A stretch of DNA of 64,000 nucleotides, taken from Brotaphodocola faecis. Its GTDB lineage: Bacteria > Bacillota > Clostridia > Lachnospirales > Lachnospiraceae. This document shows positions 8,764-18,052 of the stretch, in pieces. How positions within the stretch are numbered: position 1 is the stretch's first letter; each line of letters opens with the position of its first letter. The notes beneath the pieces were generated by a model. The model had not been told where the DNA came from, did no database searches, and saw only the letters and a list, made by a program, of their open reading frames with translations. Location: positions 60,203-124,202 of the forward strand of contig NZ_JBBMFJ010000005.1 of the NCBI RefSeq assembly GCF_040096075.1. The letters run 5' to 3'. Made by a program: the position numbers and the translations under genes.

Positions 8764-9843
8764 ATGAAACTGGATAGAAGCCAGATTGAAGCGGATTTCC
8801 GTGCCCTGATCGGACCGCTGTGTGACGCAGTGGGACCTTCCGGGTTTGAGGATGAAGTGGCAGATCTGTTAAGAAAAGAGCTGTCAGACTGTGACGTAGA
8901 GCTTTCCGATGACGTGATGGGAAACCTCATTGCATATAAGAAAGGAAACAAAAAGGGCAGTGTGCTGATCGCAGCCCATATGGATGAGATCGGACTCATC
9001 ATCCGCCACATCGACAGCAAAGGATTTTTATGGGTAGAGACGCTGGGCGGCATCGCGCCGCAGCAGTTTTTCGGCAAGCATGTGATCATTAAGACTGAGA
9101 CCGGCCATGTGGACGGCATTGTGCAGTCCCTGCATCCGGGCCGTCCGGATCGCTGCTCCGAGATGCCGAAATCCGCGCAGGAGTTTTACATTGAAGTGGG
9201 CGCGGAGAGCCGCGAGGAAGTATATGAGATGGGAATCGAGGAAGGCAATTCTGTTTCCATCTGCTATCCGGTGATCTTCCTTGGAAAGCACCGGGTAGGC
9301 GCAAAGGCATTAGATGACCGGGCACTGGTATTTATTCTCTTAGAGGTGTTAAAACTCTTAAAGGATGATGCGGATGTGCCGGATATCTACGGCCTGTTTT
9401 CCACTCAGGAAGAGGTGGGAGCCCGCGGTGCCATTGCGGCAGCCACCCGCTTAAAGCCGGATGTGGCCCTGGCTCTGGACATGAGCCTGGCGGTGGACAT
9501 TCCGGGTGTTTCCGAGAGCCGCTACATCAACGAGCTGGGACGTGGCACCTCCATCAAGGTGATGGATAAGCTGAGCACTGGTGTGGGCGGCATCCTCGCA
9601 AACCGGGATTTAGTCCGGGAGATGAAGCAGATCGCAAAGGCCCACGATATCCCCTACCAGATCGAGGCCTATGCGGCCGGTGCCACCGATGCAAGCTTTA
9701 TGCAGACCTTGAACGGTGGCATCAAAAGCGGCGGCATTCAGATTCCGATGCGTTATGTGCATTCCTATGAAGTCTGCGATATCCGCGATGTGGTGGACAG
9801 CGTAGAACTGCTTTACTGGTACGTAAAGGACGCGCAGATCTAA
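8764..9843 (+). CDS. M42 family metallopeptidase (aminopeptidase)
   Basis: This is a dinuclear metal aminopeptidase of the tetrahedral TET/glutamyl-aminopeptidase class, expected to trim peptides in the cytoplasm. The metal ligands and catalytic acid are visible: AAHMDEIG, KALDDRAL, STQEEVGARG, ALDMS and YVHSYEVCD. Length of 359 residues fits the family. The ATG at 8764 follows AACGGAGGAAGCAATTT; an in-frame ATG at 8704 has no such site. It lies 77 bases after the peptide importer ATPase in the same direction, so imported peptides are its plausible substrates. Confidence 0.9.
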   Translation: MKLDRSQIEADFRALIGPLCDAVGPSGFEDEVADLLRKELSDCDVELSDDVMGNLIAYKKGNKKGSVLIAAHMDEIGLIIRHIDSKGFLWVETLGGIAPQQFFGKHVIIKTETGHVDGIVQSLHPGRPDRCSEMPKSAQEFYIEVGAESREEVYEMGIEEGNSVSICYPVIFLGKHRVGAKALDDRALVFILLEVLKLLKDDADVPDIYGLFSTQEEVGARGAIAAATRLKPDVALALDMSLAVDIPGVSESRYINELGRGTSIKVMDKLSTGVGGILANRDLVREMKQIAKAHDIPYQIEAYAAGATDASFMQTLNGGIKSGGIQIPMRYVHSYEVCDIRDVVDSVELLYWYVKDAQI

Positions 9844-9938
9844 GGCGCAGAACTGCAGGAAAAGGTATCACGAGAAAAGCCAGCAAGGGGCTGCTTAAAA
9901 TGGCCCCCTGAATATACACAAAAAAGGAGAACAAAGTT

Positions 9939-10925
9939 ATGAGCATCAGAGTTGGTATTTTAGGTTACGGCAACCTGGGAAAAGGCGTAGAGAGCGCCAT
10001 TGCCCAGAATGATGATATGGAGCTGAAGGCAGTCTTCACCCGCAGAAACCCGGAGAACGTAAAGGTTCGCACCGCAGGCGTAAAGGTTCTTCAGGCAGAT
10101 GAGCTGTCCCATATGCAGGACGAGCTGGATGTGCTGATCCTCTGCGGCGGCAGCGCAACCGACCTTCCGGTACAGACTCCGCAGTACGCTTCCATGTACA
10201 ACGTAGTAGACAGCTTCGACACCCACGCAAGAATTCCGGAGCACTTCGCAGCTGTAGACGCAGCAGCAAAGAAGGCAGGCAAGGTCAGCCTCATTTCCTG
10301 TGGCTGGGATCCGGGTATGTTCTCCTTAAATCGCCTGTACGCAAACTGTGTGCTTCCGGAAGGCAAGGATTACACCTTCTGGGGCAAGGGCGTAAGCCAG
10401 GGACATTCTGACGCTGTCCGCCGCATCGAGGGCGTAAAGGACTGCAGACAGTACACCATCCCGGTAGAGAAGGCAGTCGAGGCAGTCAGAAGCGGTTCCA
10501 ACCCGGAGCTGACCACCAGAGAGAAACACACCAGAGAGTGCTTTGTAGTAGCTGAGGAAGGCGCAGATCTGGCTAAGATCGAGAACGAGATCAAGACCAT
10601 GCCGAACTACTTCTCCGATTACGACACCACCGTCCACTTCATCACCGAGGAAGAGATGAAGCGCGACCACAGCGGACTGCCGCACGGTGGTATGGTGATC
10701 CGTACCGGCGTAACCGGAATGGAGAAAGAGCATAAGCACGTGATCGAGTACAGCTTAAAGCTGGATTCCAACCCGGAGTTTACCGGTTCTGTGATCGTGG
10801 CTTACGCAAGAGCAGTCAGCCGCATGAACAAAGAGGGCATGAGCGGATGCAAGACCGTATTTGATGTAGCACCGGCATACCTGTCCCCGAAGAGCGCAGA
10901 AGAGCTGCGGGCACATATGCTCTAA
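9939..10925 (+). CDS. ddh: meso-diaminopimelate D-dehydrogenase
   Basis: Ddh reversibly converts tetrahydrodipicolinate, ammonia and NADPH to meso-diaminopimelate, a one-step route to lysine and peptidoglycan precursor. The N-terminal Rossmann motif is GILGYGNLGKG at residues 6-16. The family segments VVDSFDTHARIPEHF, SLISCGWDPGMFSLNR and FWGKGVSQGHSDAVRR are all intact. Length of 328 is standard. AAAAAGGAGAACAAAGTT precedes the ATG. The gene is followed by a large palindromic element rather than another gene. Confidence 0.95.
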   Translation: MSIRVGILGYGNLGKGVESAIAQNDDMELKAVFTRRNPENVKVRTAGVKVLQADELSHMQDELDVLILCGGSATDLPVQTPQYASMYNVVDSFDTHARIPEHFAAVDAAAKKAGKVSLISCGWDPGMFSLNRLYANCVLPEGKDYTFWGKGVSQGHSDAVRRIEGVKDCRQYTIPVEKAVEAVRSGSNPELTTREKHTRECFVVAEEGADLAKIENEIKTMPNYFSDYDTTVHFITEEEMKRDHSGLPHGGMVIRTGVTGMEKEHKHVIEYSLKLDSNPEFTGSVIVAYARAVSRMNKEGMSGCKTVFDVAPAYLSPKSAEELRAHML

Positions 10926-10947
10926 AAAAATTTGAGTTACAAAATCG

Positions 10948-11222
10948 AATAAAGGTCCGAAGTTCCGGTGCCCTCATACATTGTGCTCGCGTGGTTTTTA
11001 ATCAGTAGCGCAGCCAGTAAAGCAGGAAGAGAATGAGACCGCCTGCCGGTATTTTCCACATATCTGGTTGTTTGCCTCTTGAACACACGTGTCCGAATGC
11101 AGCGGATGAAGTCCGATGCAGGCGAACAGGTGTTGTGAGAGCAAGCAAACAACGATATGTGAAAATATAGGCAGGCGGTCTCATTCTCTTCCTGCCCTTT
11201 TCGTGGCTGCAAAATGGTCCTC
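10948..11222. repeat. Large palindromic element, copy 1 (174-nt hairpin at 11022-11195)
   Basis: A 174-nt region (11022-11195) folds on itself: the outer 26 bases of each arm pair perfectly, the next 55-60 pair with small bulges, and the apex is CGGA-TGAAG-TCCG. A homologous copy lies in opposite orientation at 25163-25403. Flanks are also shared: AATAAAGGTCCG at 10948-10959 matches the outer edge of copy 2, and the segment 10995-11025 matches copy 2's TTCCTGC-(T/G)TATTGGCT region. The exact right edge of the element is uncertain. No convincing protein is encoded. It fills the gap between ddh and the HAD gene and could terminate transcription from either side. Confidence 0.8.
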
Positions 11223-11300
11223 TTGACGGTTGGGGGCTTATAGTGTAAGTTAGTAGGGTATGAGATGATTGTGAAGTAATGGATAGAATAGGAGGACCCC

Positions 11301-12083
11301 ATGATTAAGCTGGTGGTATCGGATATTGACGGGACTTTGCTGGAGGATGGAGGCCATGAGCTGAATCCGGAACTGTTTGAGGTGATTTTAAAGCTCAGAG
11401 AGAAGGGTATGCAGTTTGCGGCGGCGAGTGGAAGGCAGTGGGCGAGTATTGAGCAGGTGTTTGACCCGATCAAGGAGAAGATTTTTTATCTGTCGGACAA
11501 CGGCGCTTATGTGGGCTGCCATGGACGTCAGCTGTTTGTAAATCCCATTGACCGTTCTCTGGTGGAGGAACTGGTGAAGGATATCCGCAAGGCGGGGCTG
11601 ACGGTCATGGTGGGCGGACCGGATGTGGCTTACATGGAAAATCCGGATCCGGAATTTGAGGACTGGATTCTGAACGGCTACAAATTTCAGGCAAAGAGTG
11701 TGGCGGATGTTCTGGCGGTGGATGACCAGTTTATCAAGGTGTCCGCATACCGGAAAACAGACATTGAGGGGCACACGAAGGAACTGCGCGAAAAGTACGG
11801 CGACCGCCTGAAAATGACTATTTCCGGCGATATGTGGCTGGACTGCATGGCAACCGGCGTGAACAAGGGAGCAGCCGTGAAGCTGTTACAGGAGAGTCTG
11901 GAGATTGCGCCGGAGGAGACCATTGCTTTTGGCGACCAGTTAAACGATATTGAGATGCTAGGCCAGGCTTACTACAGCTTTGCCATTGGAAACGCAAGAC
12001 CGGAAGTGAAGGCAGCAGCCAGATTTCAGGCAGACACCAATGTGAGGGACGGTGTGCTGAAAATCCTGAAGCTGCTGGTGTAA
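11301..12083 (+). CDS. Cof-type HAD-superfamily phosphatase
   Basis: This is a predicted cytoplasmic sugar-phosphate or flavin-type phosphatase of the HAD IIB (Cof) class. Motif I is DIDGTLLEDG at residues 8-17, motif II is AASGRQW, motif III is the lysine in GVNKGAAVK, and motif IV is FGDQLNDIEML. The cap domain occupies roughly residues 85-185. Length of 260 is normal. The ATG follows AGGAGGACCCC. Substrate cannot be assigned from sequence. Confidence 0.88.
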   Translation: MIKLVVSDIDGTLLEDGGHELNPELFEVILKLREKGMQFAAASGRQWASIEQVFDPIKEKIFYLSDNGAYVGCHGRQLFVNPIDRSLVEELVKDIRKAGLTVMVGGPDVAYMENPDPEFEDWILNGYKFQAKSVADVLAVDDQFIKVSAYRKTDIEGHTKELREKYGDRLKMTISGDMWLDCMATGVNKGAAVKLLQESLEIAPEETIAFGDQLNDIEMLGQAYYSFAIGNARPEVKAAARFQADTNVRDGVLKILKLLV

Positions 12084-12090
12084 GAAAAAG

Positions 12091-12117
12091 GTAACTGTGA
12101 AGGTACTGAACAGTTAC
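12091..12117. repeat. 27-bp inverted repeat, copy 1
   Basis: GTAACTG and CAGTTAC arms flank a 13-base centre (TGAAGGTACTGAA). It lies eight bases after the HAD stop codon. Four further full copies exist in this window. Confidence 0.8.
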
Positions 12118-12217
12118 AGAAAAAGAACACAAGCTGACAGGAAAAAGCCAGGTCAAAGCGGACAGTGGCAGTCAGGAGGCAACAGAGACTGGATCTGAGA
12201 AAAGGATTTGACGGAAT

Positions 12218-13717
12218 ATGGAAAAGAAACTGGTGTGCCCCAACTGTGGGGAACCATTTGAGATTGATGAGAAGGGTTATGCTGCGATCGCAAAGCAGGT
12301 GCGGGACAAGGAGTTTAAGGAAGAACTGACCCGCCAGCAGGCCTCTCTGGAGGCGGAGAAGCGGACGGCCCTGGAACTGGCAAGGTCCCAGACTGCCGAA
12401 AGCTACGAGAAGCAGCTGGCGGTGAAGGAGGCAGAGATCCTGAAGCTGAAGGCTCGGGGTGAGCAGGCCGGGAAGGAACAGGAGCTGGCGGTGGCGAAGG
12501 CAGAGACGGTGTTAAAAGGGCAGCTGCAGGAGCAGATTCAGCGTCAGCAGGACGAAATTGCAGAGCTGAAGGCGCAGACGGAGCTCACGAAAAAACAGGC
12601 AGAGCTGGCGGAAAAACAGGCAGTTTTGCAGGAGAAAACTCTGAGAGAAAGCCATGACGCGCAGCTGAAACAGCAGCGGGAAAGCTATGATATGCAGCTT
12701 AAACAGCAGCAGGAAAGTTATGGCGTGCAGCTCAAACAGCAGCAGGCATCCATGACTGAACTGAAGGAACGTTATGAGGCGCAGCTGAAGCAGCAGGAGC
12801 AGTCCATGAAGGAGCGCTATGAAGCGGAGCGTCAGCTGGAGGAAAAAGCTGTTAAGGAGCGCTACGAGATCCAGTTAAAAGACAAGGACGAGATGATTGA
12901 GTACTACCGCGACTTAAAGGCGAAGCAGTCCACCAAAATGGTGGGCGAGACTCTGGAGCAGCACTGCGAGGTATCTTTCAATCAGGTGCGGGCTATCGGC
13001 TTTCAGAATGCCTACTTCGAAAAAGATAATGAAGTTTCTAAAAGCGGAAGCAAGGGCGACTATATCTTCCGGGATTACGATGAGAACGGTCTGGAATATA
13101 TCTCCATCATGTTTGAGATGAAAAATGAGAACGAGACCACAGCCACCAAGCATAAGAACGCGGACTTTTTAAAGGAACTGGACAAGGACCGCCGGGAGAA
13201 GGGCTGCGAGTACGCAGTGCTGGTAACCCTTCTGGAGGCGGACAACGACTATTACAATACGGGCATTGTGGATATGTCCCACAAGTATCCGAAGATGTAT
13301 GTGATCCGTCCGCAGTTCTTCATTCAGATCATCACCATTCTGCGAAACGCGGCCATGAATTCCCTGCAGTACAAGCGGGAACTGGAGACAATGCGCAACC
13401 AGAACCTGGATATTACCCACTTTGAGGAGAAACTTCTGGATTTTAAGGATAAGTTTGGCCGCAACTACACGCTGGCCAGTGACCGGTTCCAGAAGGCCAT
13501 CGACGAGATTGATAAGACGATTGACCATCTGCAGAAGGTGAAGGACAATCTGCTGGCGTCGGAGAACAATCTGCGTCTGGCCAACAACAAGCTGGATGAT
13601 CTGACCATCAAGAAGCTGACCTGGAAGAATCCGACCATGCAGGAGAAATTTGCCGAGGCGCGGGCAGCGGCCATTCCGGAACAGAAACAGGTGGAGGTTG
13701 GGCAGGATGCAGAGTAA
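12218..13717 (+). CDS. DUF2130 coiled-coil protein with PD-(D/E)xK-like core
   Basis: The family has no established function. The 499-residue protein begins with a single CPNC knuckle (C7, C10), continues as a long Gln/Glu/Lys coiled coil (about residues 25-235) with short internal repeats of the type ESYDMQLKQQQ, then a globular core at about 240-375 (GETLEQHCEVSFNQ onward), then helices. In the core, SKGDYIFRD followed about 20 residues later by MFEMKNE gives the D...ExK pattern of restriction-nuclease folds; that reading is mine, though the layout resembles RmuC. The last 11 bases overlap the start of the PrsA-like gene, implying cotranscription. Confidence 0.75.
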   Translation: MEKKLVCPNCGEPFEIDEKGYAAIAKQVRDKEFKEELTRQQASLEAEKRTALELARSQTAESYEKQLAVKEAEILKLKARGEQAGKEQELAVAKAETVLKGQLQEQIQRQQDEIAELKAQTELTKKQAELAEKQAVLQEKTLRESHDAQLKQQRESYDMQLKQQQESYGVQLKQQQASMTELKERYEAQLKQQEQSMKERYEAERQLEEKAVKERYEIQLKDKDEMIEYYRDLKAKQSTKMVGETLEQHCEVSFNQVRAIGFQNAYFEKDNEVSKSGSKGDYIFRDYDENGLEYISIMFEMKNENETTATKHKNADFLKELDKDRREKGCEYAVLVTLLEADNDYYNTGIVDMSHKYPKMYVIRPQFFIQIITILRNAAMNSLQYKRELETMRNQNLDITHFEEKLLDFKDKFGRNYTLASDRFQKAIDEIDKTIDHLQKVKDNLLASENNLRLANNKLDDLTIKKLTWKNPTMQEKFAEARAAAIPEQKQVEVGQDAE

Positions 13718-14702
13718 GAACATAAAAAAGCAGAAGCGCTGCTTTCGGGCAGTTATTCTGGCGCTTTTTGCGGCGGCCCAGCTTACCTTCCTCACCGCCT
13801 GCAGTGTCAACATTCCCATGGTGTCTGACAGTGCGGATGCGGAAGGGTATACGGACGCCCAGACGATGCTCGTCATAGCCACGGAGCGCAACCGTTACCG
13901 CCAGGTTTACACGGACCAGATCTGGAATGTGGAGGTCAGTGATGACAAGACGCCGTTTCAGACCTATCTGCTGGAGCAGATCCGTACCTTTTTAAGTGAG
14001 ATCAAGTCTATGAATCTTCTGGCAGATGAAGAGGGACTGACGTTGACGAGCCAGGAGCGGGAACAGTTAAAGCAGCTGGCAGATGATTATTATGCTTCCC
14101 TCACCGATGCGGACAAGGCTTACATAAAGGCTTCACGGGACGATGTATACACGATGTACGAGGCCTATCACCGGGCGAATAAGCTGGTGGATGAGCTGAC
14201 GAAGGATGTGAGTCTGGAAATCAGTGACAGCGAGGCACGGGTAATCCAGGTACAGGAAATTGTGATGAGCGAGGAAGCAAAGGCACGGGAAGTGTACGAA
14301 AAGGTTGTAAACGAGGGCGCGGATTTTGCGGCCACTGCCAGAAAAGAATCGGAAAATTCAGAAATTGATGTGACCGTCGGGCGCGGCGAGCGGGATGCCG
14401 CCTACGAAGACCCGGTGTTTGCGCTGGAAACCGGTGCGGTTGCGGAGCCATTTTTATGGCAGGGGAAATGGTATGTAGTGAAATGTGTCAATGATTTTGA
14501 TGAGGATGCCACGCTGGAACGGAAAAACAATATGGCGCTGGAGAGCAAAAACAAGGCGTTTCGGAGCATTTATGATTCCTTTGAGGCAGAGCACAAGGTG
14601 GAAATTGAGGGCAGTATCTGGAACAAGGTCTCTCTGAGTGACGGAGCGGACTGCACCACCTCAGATTTCTTTACGCGGTACCACGAGGTGATGGGCGAGT
14701 AG
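13707..14702 (+). CDS. PrsA-like peptidylprolyl isomerase lipoprotein
   Basis: This is a predicted extracytoplasmic foldase anchored in the membrane. A lipoprotein signal ends at C32 (LTAC). A SurA_N-like helical region follows at about residues 45-180 and a parvulin-type rotamase domain at about 180-275 (IQVQEIVMSEEAKAREVYEKV, then VGRGERDAAYEDPVFALETG). Length 331. The ATG at 13707 is inside the end of the DUF2130 gene, after GTGGAGGTTGGGC; this start places the hydrophobic signal correctly, whereas the in-frame ATG at 13650 would not. Confidence 0.75.
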   Translation: MQSKNIKKQKRCFRAVILALFAAAQLTFLTACSVNIPMVSDSADAEGYTDAQTMLVIATERNRYRQVYTDQIWNVEVSDDKTPFQTYLLEQIRTFLSEIKSMNLLADEEGLTLTSQEREQLKQLADDYYASLTDADKAYIKASRDDVYTMYEAYHRANKLVDELTKDVSLEISDSEARVIQVQEIVMSEEAKAREVYEKVVNEGADFAATARKESENSEIDVTVGRGERDAAYEDPVFALETGAVAEPFLWQGKWYVVKCVNDFDEDATLERKNNMALESKNKAFRSIYDSFEAEHKVEIEGSIWNKVSLSDGADCTTSDFFTRYHEVMGE

Positions 14703-14782
14703 AAGGTGCTGGCAGCGGGAAACGCAGCATGGCGCGCCGCAGGGCAGAAACAAAAGCAGGCAGCAAAAAGGGGGATTTGCGC

Positions 14783-15283
14783 ATGATCGCATTAAAAATA
14801 GAGGACTTGAAAACATTTACCGCGCAGCTTTTTATGGGGGAGACCTTTGACCACTGGCTGGTGCGGGAAGCTAATATTGTGACCTTCAACAGTTTTACCA
14901 TAGACGGACGGATCCGCCAGGGTTACTATTCGGATGAGGAACTGGAAGAAAACCGCATTGAGGAGCTTTCTTCCTGGAAAACCCTGCGCCCCTTCTGCTA
15001 TTCCCTGATCAAAGGGAAAAAGCTGCCGGAGAGCTTTCAGATTACCATGCAGCTTTCGCCGGAGGAGAATGAGAAATTCATACGCCGGGTGAAGCCGGAT
15101 TTCCCGGCAGAGCAAGTGGCGGCACTTTACTTGAATATCCGCTACGAGAACCATGCGGCGTCCTGTGTGACCGGAACCTCGCTTAAGGTGTTTACGCTGG
15201 ATAAACAGATTGAGCTGGAATGGGATGATACCGTGCGCAGGTATTTCAAAAAACTGCAGATTCCCTGTGTGGAGGCAAACTAG
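14783..15283 (+). CDS. DUF5721 family protein
   Basis: This 166-residue soluble protein has no catalytic motif I recognise and no signal peptide or membrane helix. The sequence begins MIALKIEDLKTFTAQLF, and related proteins are known from Lachnospiraceae as DUF5721. The start at 14783 is chosen for AAAAAGGGGGATT just upstream; an in-frame ATG at 14729 adds a basic, low-complexity extension. It sits between the foldase gene and the two-component system, ten bases before the regulator, so it may be cotranscribed with that system. Confidence 0.6.
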   Translation: MIALKIEDLKTFTAQLFMGETFDHWLVREANIVTFNSFTIDGRIRQGYYSDEELEENRIEELSSWKTLRPFCYSLIKGKKLPESFQITMQLSPEENEKFIRRVKPDFPAEQVAALYLNIRYENHAASCVTGTSLKVFTLDKQIELEWDDTVRRYFKKLQIPCVEAN

Positions 15284-15292
15284 GAGGCGGGT

Positions 15293-16420
15293 ATGGTAAA
15301 GGTATTTCTTGTGGAGGATGAAGCAATCATCCGCCGCGGAATCAAAAAGAATGTAGAGTGGGAGAAAAACGGCTTTGAGTTTGTAGGGGAAGCCGGGGAT
15401 GGGGAATACGCGTACCCGCAGATTTTAAAGACGGAGCCGGATATTCTGATTACGGACATTAAGATGCCGTTTATGGACGGGCTGGAGTTAAGCCATCTGG
15501 TAAAAAAGGCCCTTCCGAATACAAAAATCATCATTCTCAGCGGATACAATGAGTTTGAGTACGCCAAGGAGGCCATCACCATTGGAATCAGTGAATATCT
15601 GCTCAAACCGGTTACCGCCGCCAGTCTGACGGCAGTACTCCGCAAAGTAAGGGAAGAAATCCGGGAAGAAAAAGAAAAATCCAGATTGCTGGAACGTTAC
15701 TTTGTGAGCTATGAAAAATACAATGAATTCCTCGATAAGACCGATTACACGGGAGTGGACCGAAAGCTGATCAATGATTTTCTGAAGCTTGGTTCCGCCG
15801 GGGAAGAAGGTATGTTTATTGACGAGTACCTTGCGGCGGTGGGAGAAAATAACTACCGGTCTCTTTTGCTGCGCCAGTACATGACCATTGACATATTTTT
15901 CTGTGTGCAGGAATTTTTAAAGGGACTCGACGGCCATACAGACGAAATTCCACCGGAGCTGGGTGACATCAAATATATTCCGAAAATTGTCGGGAGCGAG
16001 GAACAGACCATTTCTTACCTGAAAAAGCTGTTCGCGTTCGCAATTGCAGAGCGGGACCGGGTATCCGGCAACCGCTATGGTTCTCTGATCGATACCGCAA
16101 AGCAGTACCTTGCAGAGCATTTTGAGAGCAATGAGGTTTCCTTAAATACGGTAGCGGCGCAGGTCGGCGTCAGCAGCAGCTACTTTTCTTCCATCTTTAA
16201 ACAGGAGACCGGGCAGTCCTTTGTGGAGTACCTGACAAAGCTGAGAATTGATAAAGCATGTGAACTTCTTCGCTGCACGACGCTTCGGACCTCGGAGATC
16301 GGGGAACGGGTCGGGTACAATGATCCGCATTATTTCAGCGCCACGTTTAAGAAGGTGACGGGAATATCCCCGAAGGACTATAAAAATGGCGGGCAGGAGC
16401 CAGAAAGAAGAACGGTATGA
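15293..16420 (+). CDS. YesN-type response regulator with AraC HTH
   Basis: This is the transcriptional regulator of a two-component pair. The receiver domain occupies residues 1-120 with the acidic pocket VEDE (8-10), phospho-acceptor D55 (ILITDIKMP) and switch lysine K105 (YLLKPV). A linker follows, then an AraC-type double helix-turn-helix at about 265-370 (LNTVAAQVGVSSSYFSSIFKQE and CELLRCTTLRTSEIGERVGY). Length 375. The stop overlaps the kinase start (ATGA). Such regulators usually control the adjacent sugar transporter, here the genes at 18140-22994. Confidence 0.92.
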   Translation: MVKVFLVEDEAIIRRGIKKNVEWEKNGFEFVGEAGDGEYAYPQILKTEPDILITDIKMPFMDGLELSHLVKKALPNTKIIILSGYNEFEYAKEAITIGISEYLLKPVTAASLTAVLRKVREEIREEKEKSRLLERYFVSYEKYNEFLDKTDYTGVDRKLINDFLKLGSAGEEGMFIDEYLAAVGENNYRSLLLRQYMTIDIFFCVQEFLKGLDGHTDEIPPELGDIKYIPKIVGSEEQTISYLKKLFAFAIAERDRVSGNRYGSLIDTAKQYLAEHFESNEVSLNTVAAQVGVSSSYFSSIFKQETGQSFVEYLTKLRIDKACELLRCTTLRTSEIGERVGYNDPHYFSATFKKVTGISPKDYKNGGQEPERRTV

Positions 16421-17940
16421 ACATTGCGAAACGGGTAGCCAGCAGGGTATCTTTAAAAGACCGGATGCGTCTTCTGATCATGCTTACGGTGATTCCCCTT
16501 ACCGTGATGGTTCTTGGCATTGTTGCCATGATCTATAATTACTCCAGTTCCTATAACCGGATCATGGCCAATCTGAAGGTCATCAATACCTACAATATGA
16601 ATTTCAAGGCGGATATGGAATACTCCATGTACCGGGTTATGATCGGCCTGATCAATACAAAGGAGTTCGAAAGCGGAGATATTCTGGAGGGGGAGAGCCA
16701 GTATGCCACGGTAGTAAAAAATCCGTTCCACATGATCGAGGAGGCCCGGTACGACATGGAAAAACGGATTGCAAGAACTTCAGGAAGCGATGGAGATATC
16801 AGCATCAAAGGAATCTTATCCTGCCTCGATTCCCTGGAAAAAGCCGTGGAGAAGATGGTTGAGAATTCCAATAAGGCAGGGCGGTATGACGAGAGCGCTT
16901 CCATATGGGAAAACGATGTCCAGGGCCTGTGCTCCATGATCCAGGACTATATCAACAAATACATTTATTACGAAACCCGCAACATGGAGAATCTGCAGCG
17001 GGATCTGGAAATTCATACCAGGCAGAGCGTTTATGCCTTTATGGTCCTCCTGACCGTCATTCTGACGACCGGAATCATGTTTTCCGCGATGCTGACCAAT
17101 TCGGTGACCAGGCCGATCAGCAGCCTGAAAATGACGGCGGAGCGTCTGGGAAACGGAGACTGGAATGCCAGGGCCGAGACGGGGAGTTTAGAAGAGATCA
17201 ACGTGCTTGCGCGTACCTTTAACCAGATGAGTGAGGAAATCGCAGGGCTGATCGAGCGGATCCGGAAAGAGCAGAAGAACCTTCACATTGCGGAAATGAA
17301 GCTTTTGCAGGCACAGATCAATCCCCACTTTTTATATAATACCCTGGATTCCATCGTCTGGATGGCGGAGGACGGAGATAACCGGAAGGTGGTGGAAATG
17401 ACTTCCGATCTCAGCGATTTTTTCCGGACGGTTCTTTCCGGCGGCTCTGATTTTATTCCCATTGAAGAGGAAAAACGCCACATTGAAAGCTATTTAAAGA
17501 TCCAGAAAATCCGCTACGAGGATATTCTGGATTACCGGATCGTCATTGAGGAGCAGATCCTGCACAAACGGGTCCTGAAAATGCTGCTTCAGCCAATCGT
17601 TGAAAACGCGCTCTACCATGGCATTAAAAATAAGCGGGGCGGAGGCACCATTGTGATCCGCGGCTATGAGGACAAAAGCGGGCTGGTGTTTGAAGTGGAA
17701 GATGACGGTCATGGAATGGATCAGGCCACTTTAAGCAGCCTCAGGGACAAGGTGAGCGGCAGAAATGTTACCGCGGAAGTCAGTGACAAAGGCGGTTTTG
17801 GTATGTCCAATGTGGCCCAGCGCATCCGGATGTATTATGGAACGGAGGCGTCAATTACGATTGAATCGGAAGAACAGGTCGGTACCTGTGTGAAAATTTA
17901 TATCGGACATGGACAGCCGGCAGGGAAGCAGACGGTGTAA
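16417..17940 (+). CDS. YesM-type sensor histidine kinase
   Basis: This is the membrane sensor kinase partner of the YesN-type regulator. It has a first membrane helix at about residues 23-43, an extracellular domain of about 165 residues, a second helix near 205-228 (FMVLLTVILTTGIMFSAML), a HAMP domain (VTRPISSLKMTAERLGNGDW), then a His_kinase domain with the phospho-accepting histidine in QINPHFLYNTLD (about residue 303), and an HATPase domain with N-box LQPIVENALYHG. Length 507. The signal is unknown; the neighbouring sugar-binding protein suggests a carbohydrate. Confidence 0.92.
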   Translation: MNIAKRVASRVSLKDRMRLLIMLTVIPLTVMVLGIVAMIYNYSSSYNRIMANLKVINTYNMNFKADMEYSMYRVMIGLINTKEFESGDILEGESQYATVVKNPFHMIEEARYDMEKRIARTSGSDGDISIKGILSCLDSLEKAVEKMVENSNKAGRYDESASIWENDVQGLCSMIQDYINKYIYYETRNMENLQRDLEIHTRQSVYAFMVLLTVILTTGIMFSAMLTNSVTRPISSLKMTAERLGNGDWNARAETGSLEEINVLARTFNQMSEEIAGLIERIRKEQKNLHIAEMKLLQAQINPHFLYNTLDSIVWMAEDGDNRKVVEMTSDLSDFFRTVLSGGSDFIPIEEEKRHIESYLKIQKIRYEDILDYRIVIEEQILHKRVLKMLLQPIVENALYHGIKNKRGGGTIVIRGYEDKSGLVFEVEDDGHGMDQATLSSLRDKVSGRNVTAEVSDKGGFGMSNVAQRIRMYYGTEASITIESEEQVGTCVKIYIGHGQPAGKQTV

Positions 17941-17945
17941 AATTA

Positions 17946-17979
17946 AAAGAAAACACACGTCCATTGAAAGAAAACACAC
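17946..17979 (+). promoter_or_regulatory. Direct repeat, candidate YesN-type regulator site
   Basis: AAAGAAAACACAC occurs at 17946-17958 and again at 17967-17979, a period of exactly 21 bases (two helical turns). AraC-family activators commonly bind direct repeats on one face of the helix. It lies between the kinase stop and the sugar-binding-protein gene, about 105 bases upstream of the probable -10 box. Binding is inferred. Confidence 0.4.
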
Positions 17980-18052
17980 CAATTTCGAGAAAAAGAGAAA
18001 AAAACGTCGAGAAAATCAGCAAAAACAGTAAAATAATCCATTTTTTTCAAAA

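Noticed and set aside
10937..11473. Minus-strand open frame over the palindrome and the start of the HAD gene
   Set aside because: The frame exists because of the hairpin sequence, overlaps a secure gene on the other strand, and has no ribosome binding site or recognisable domain.
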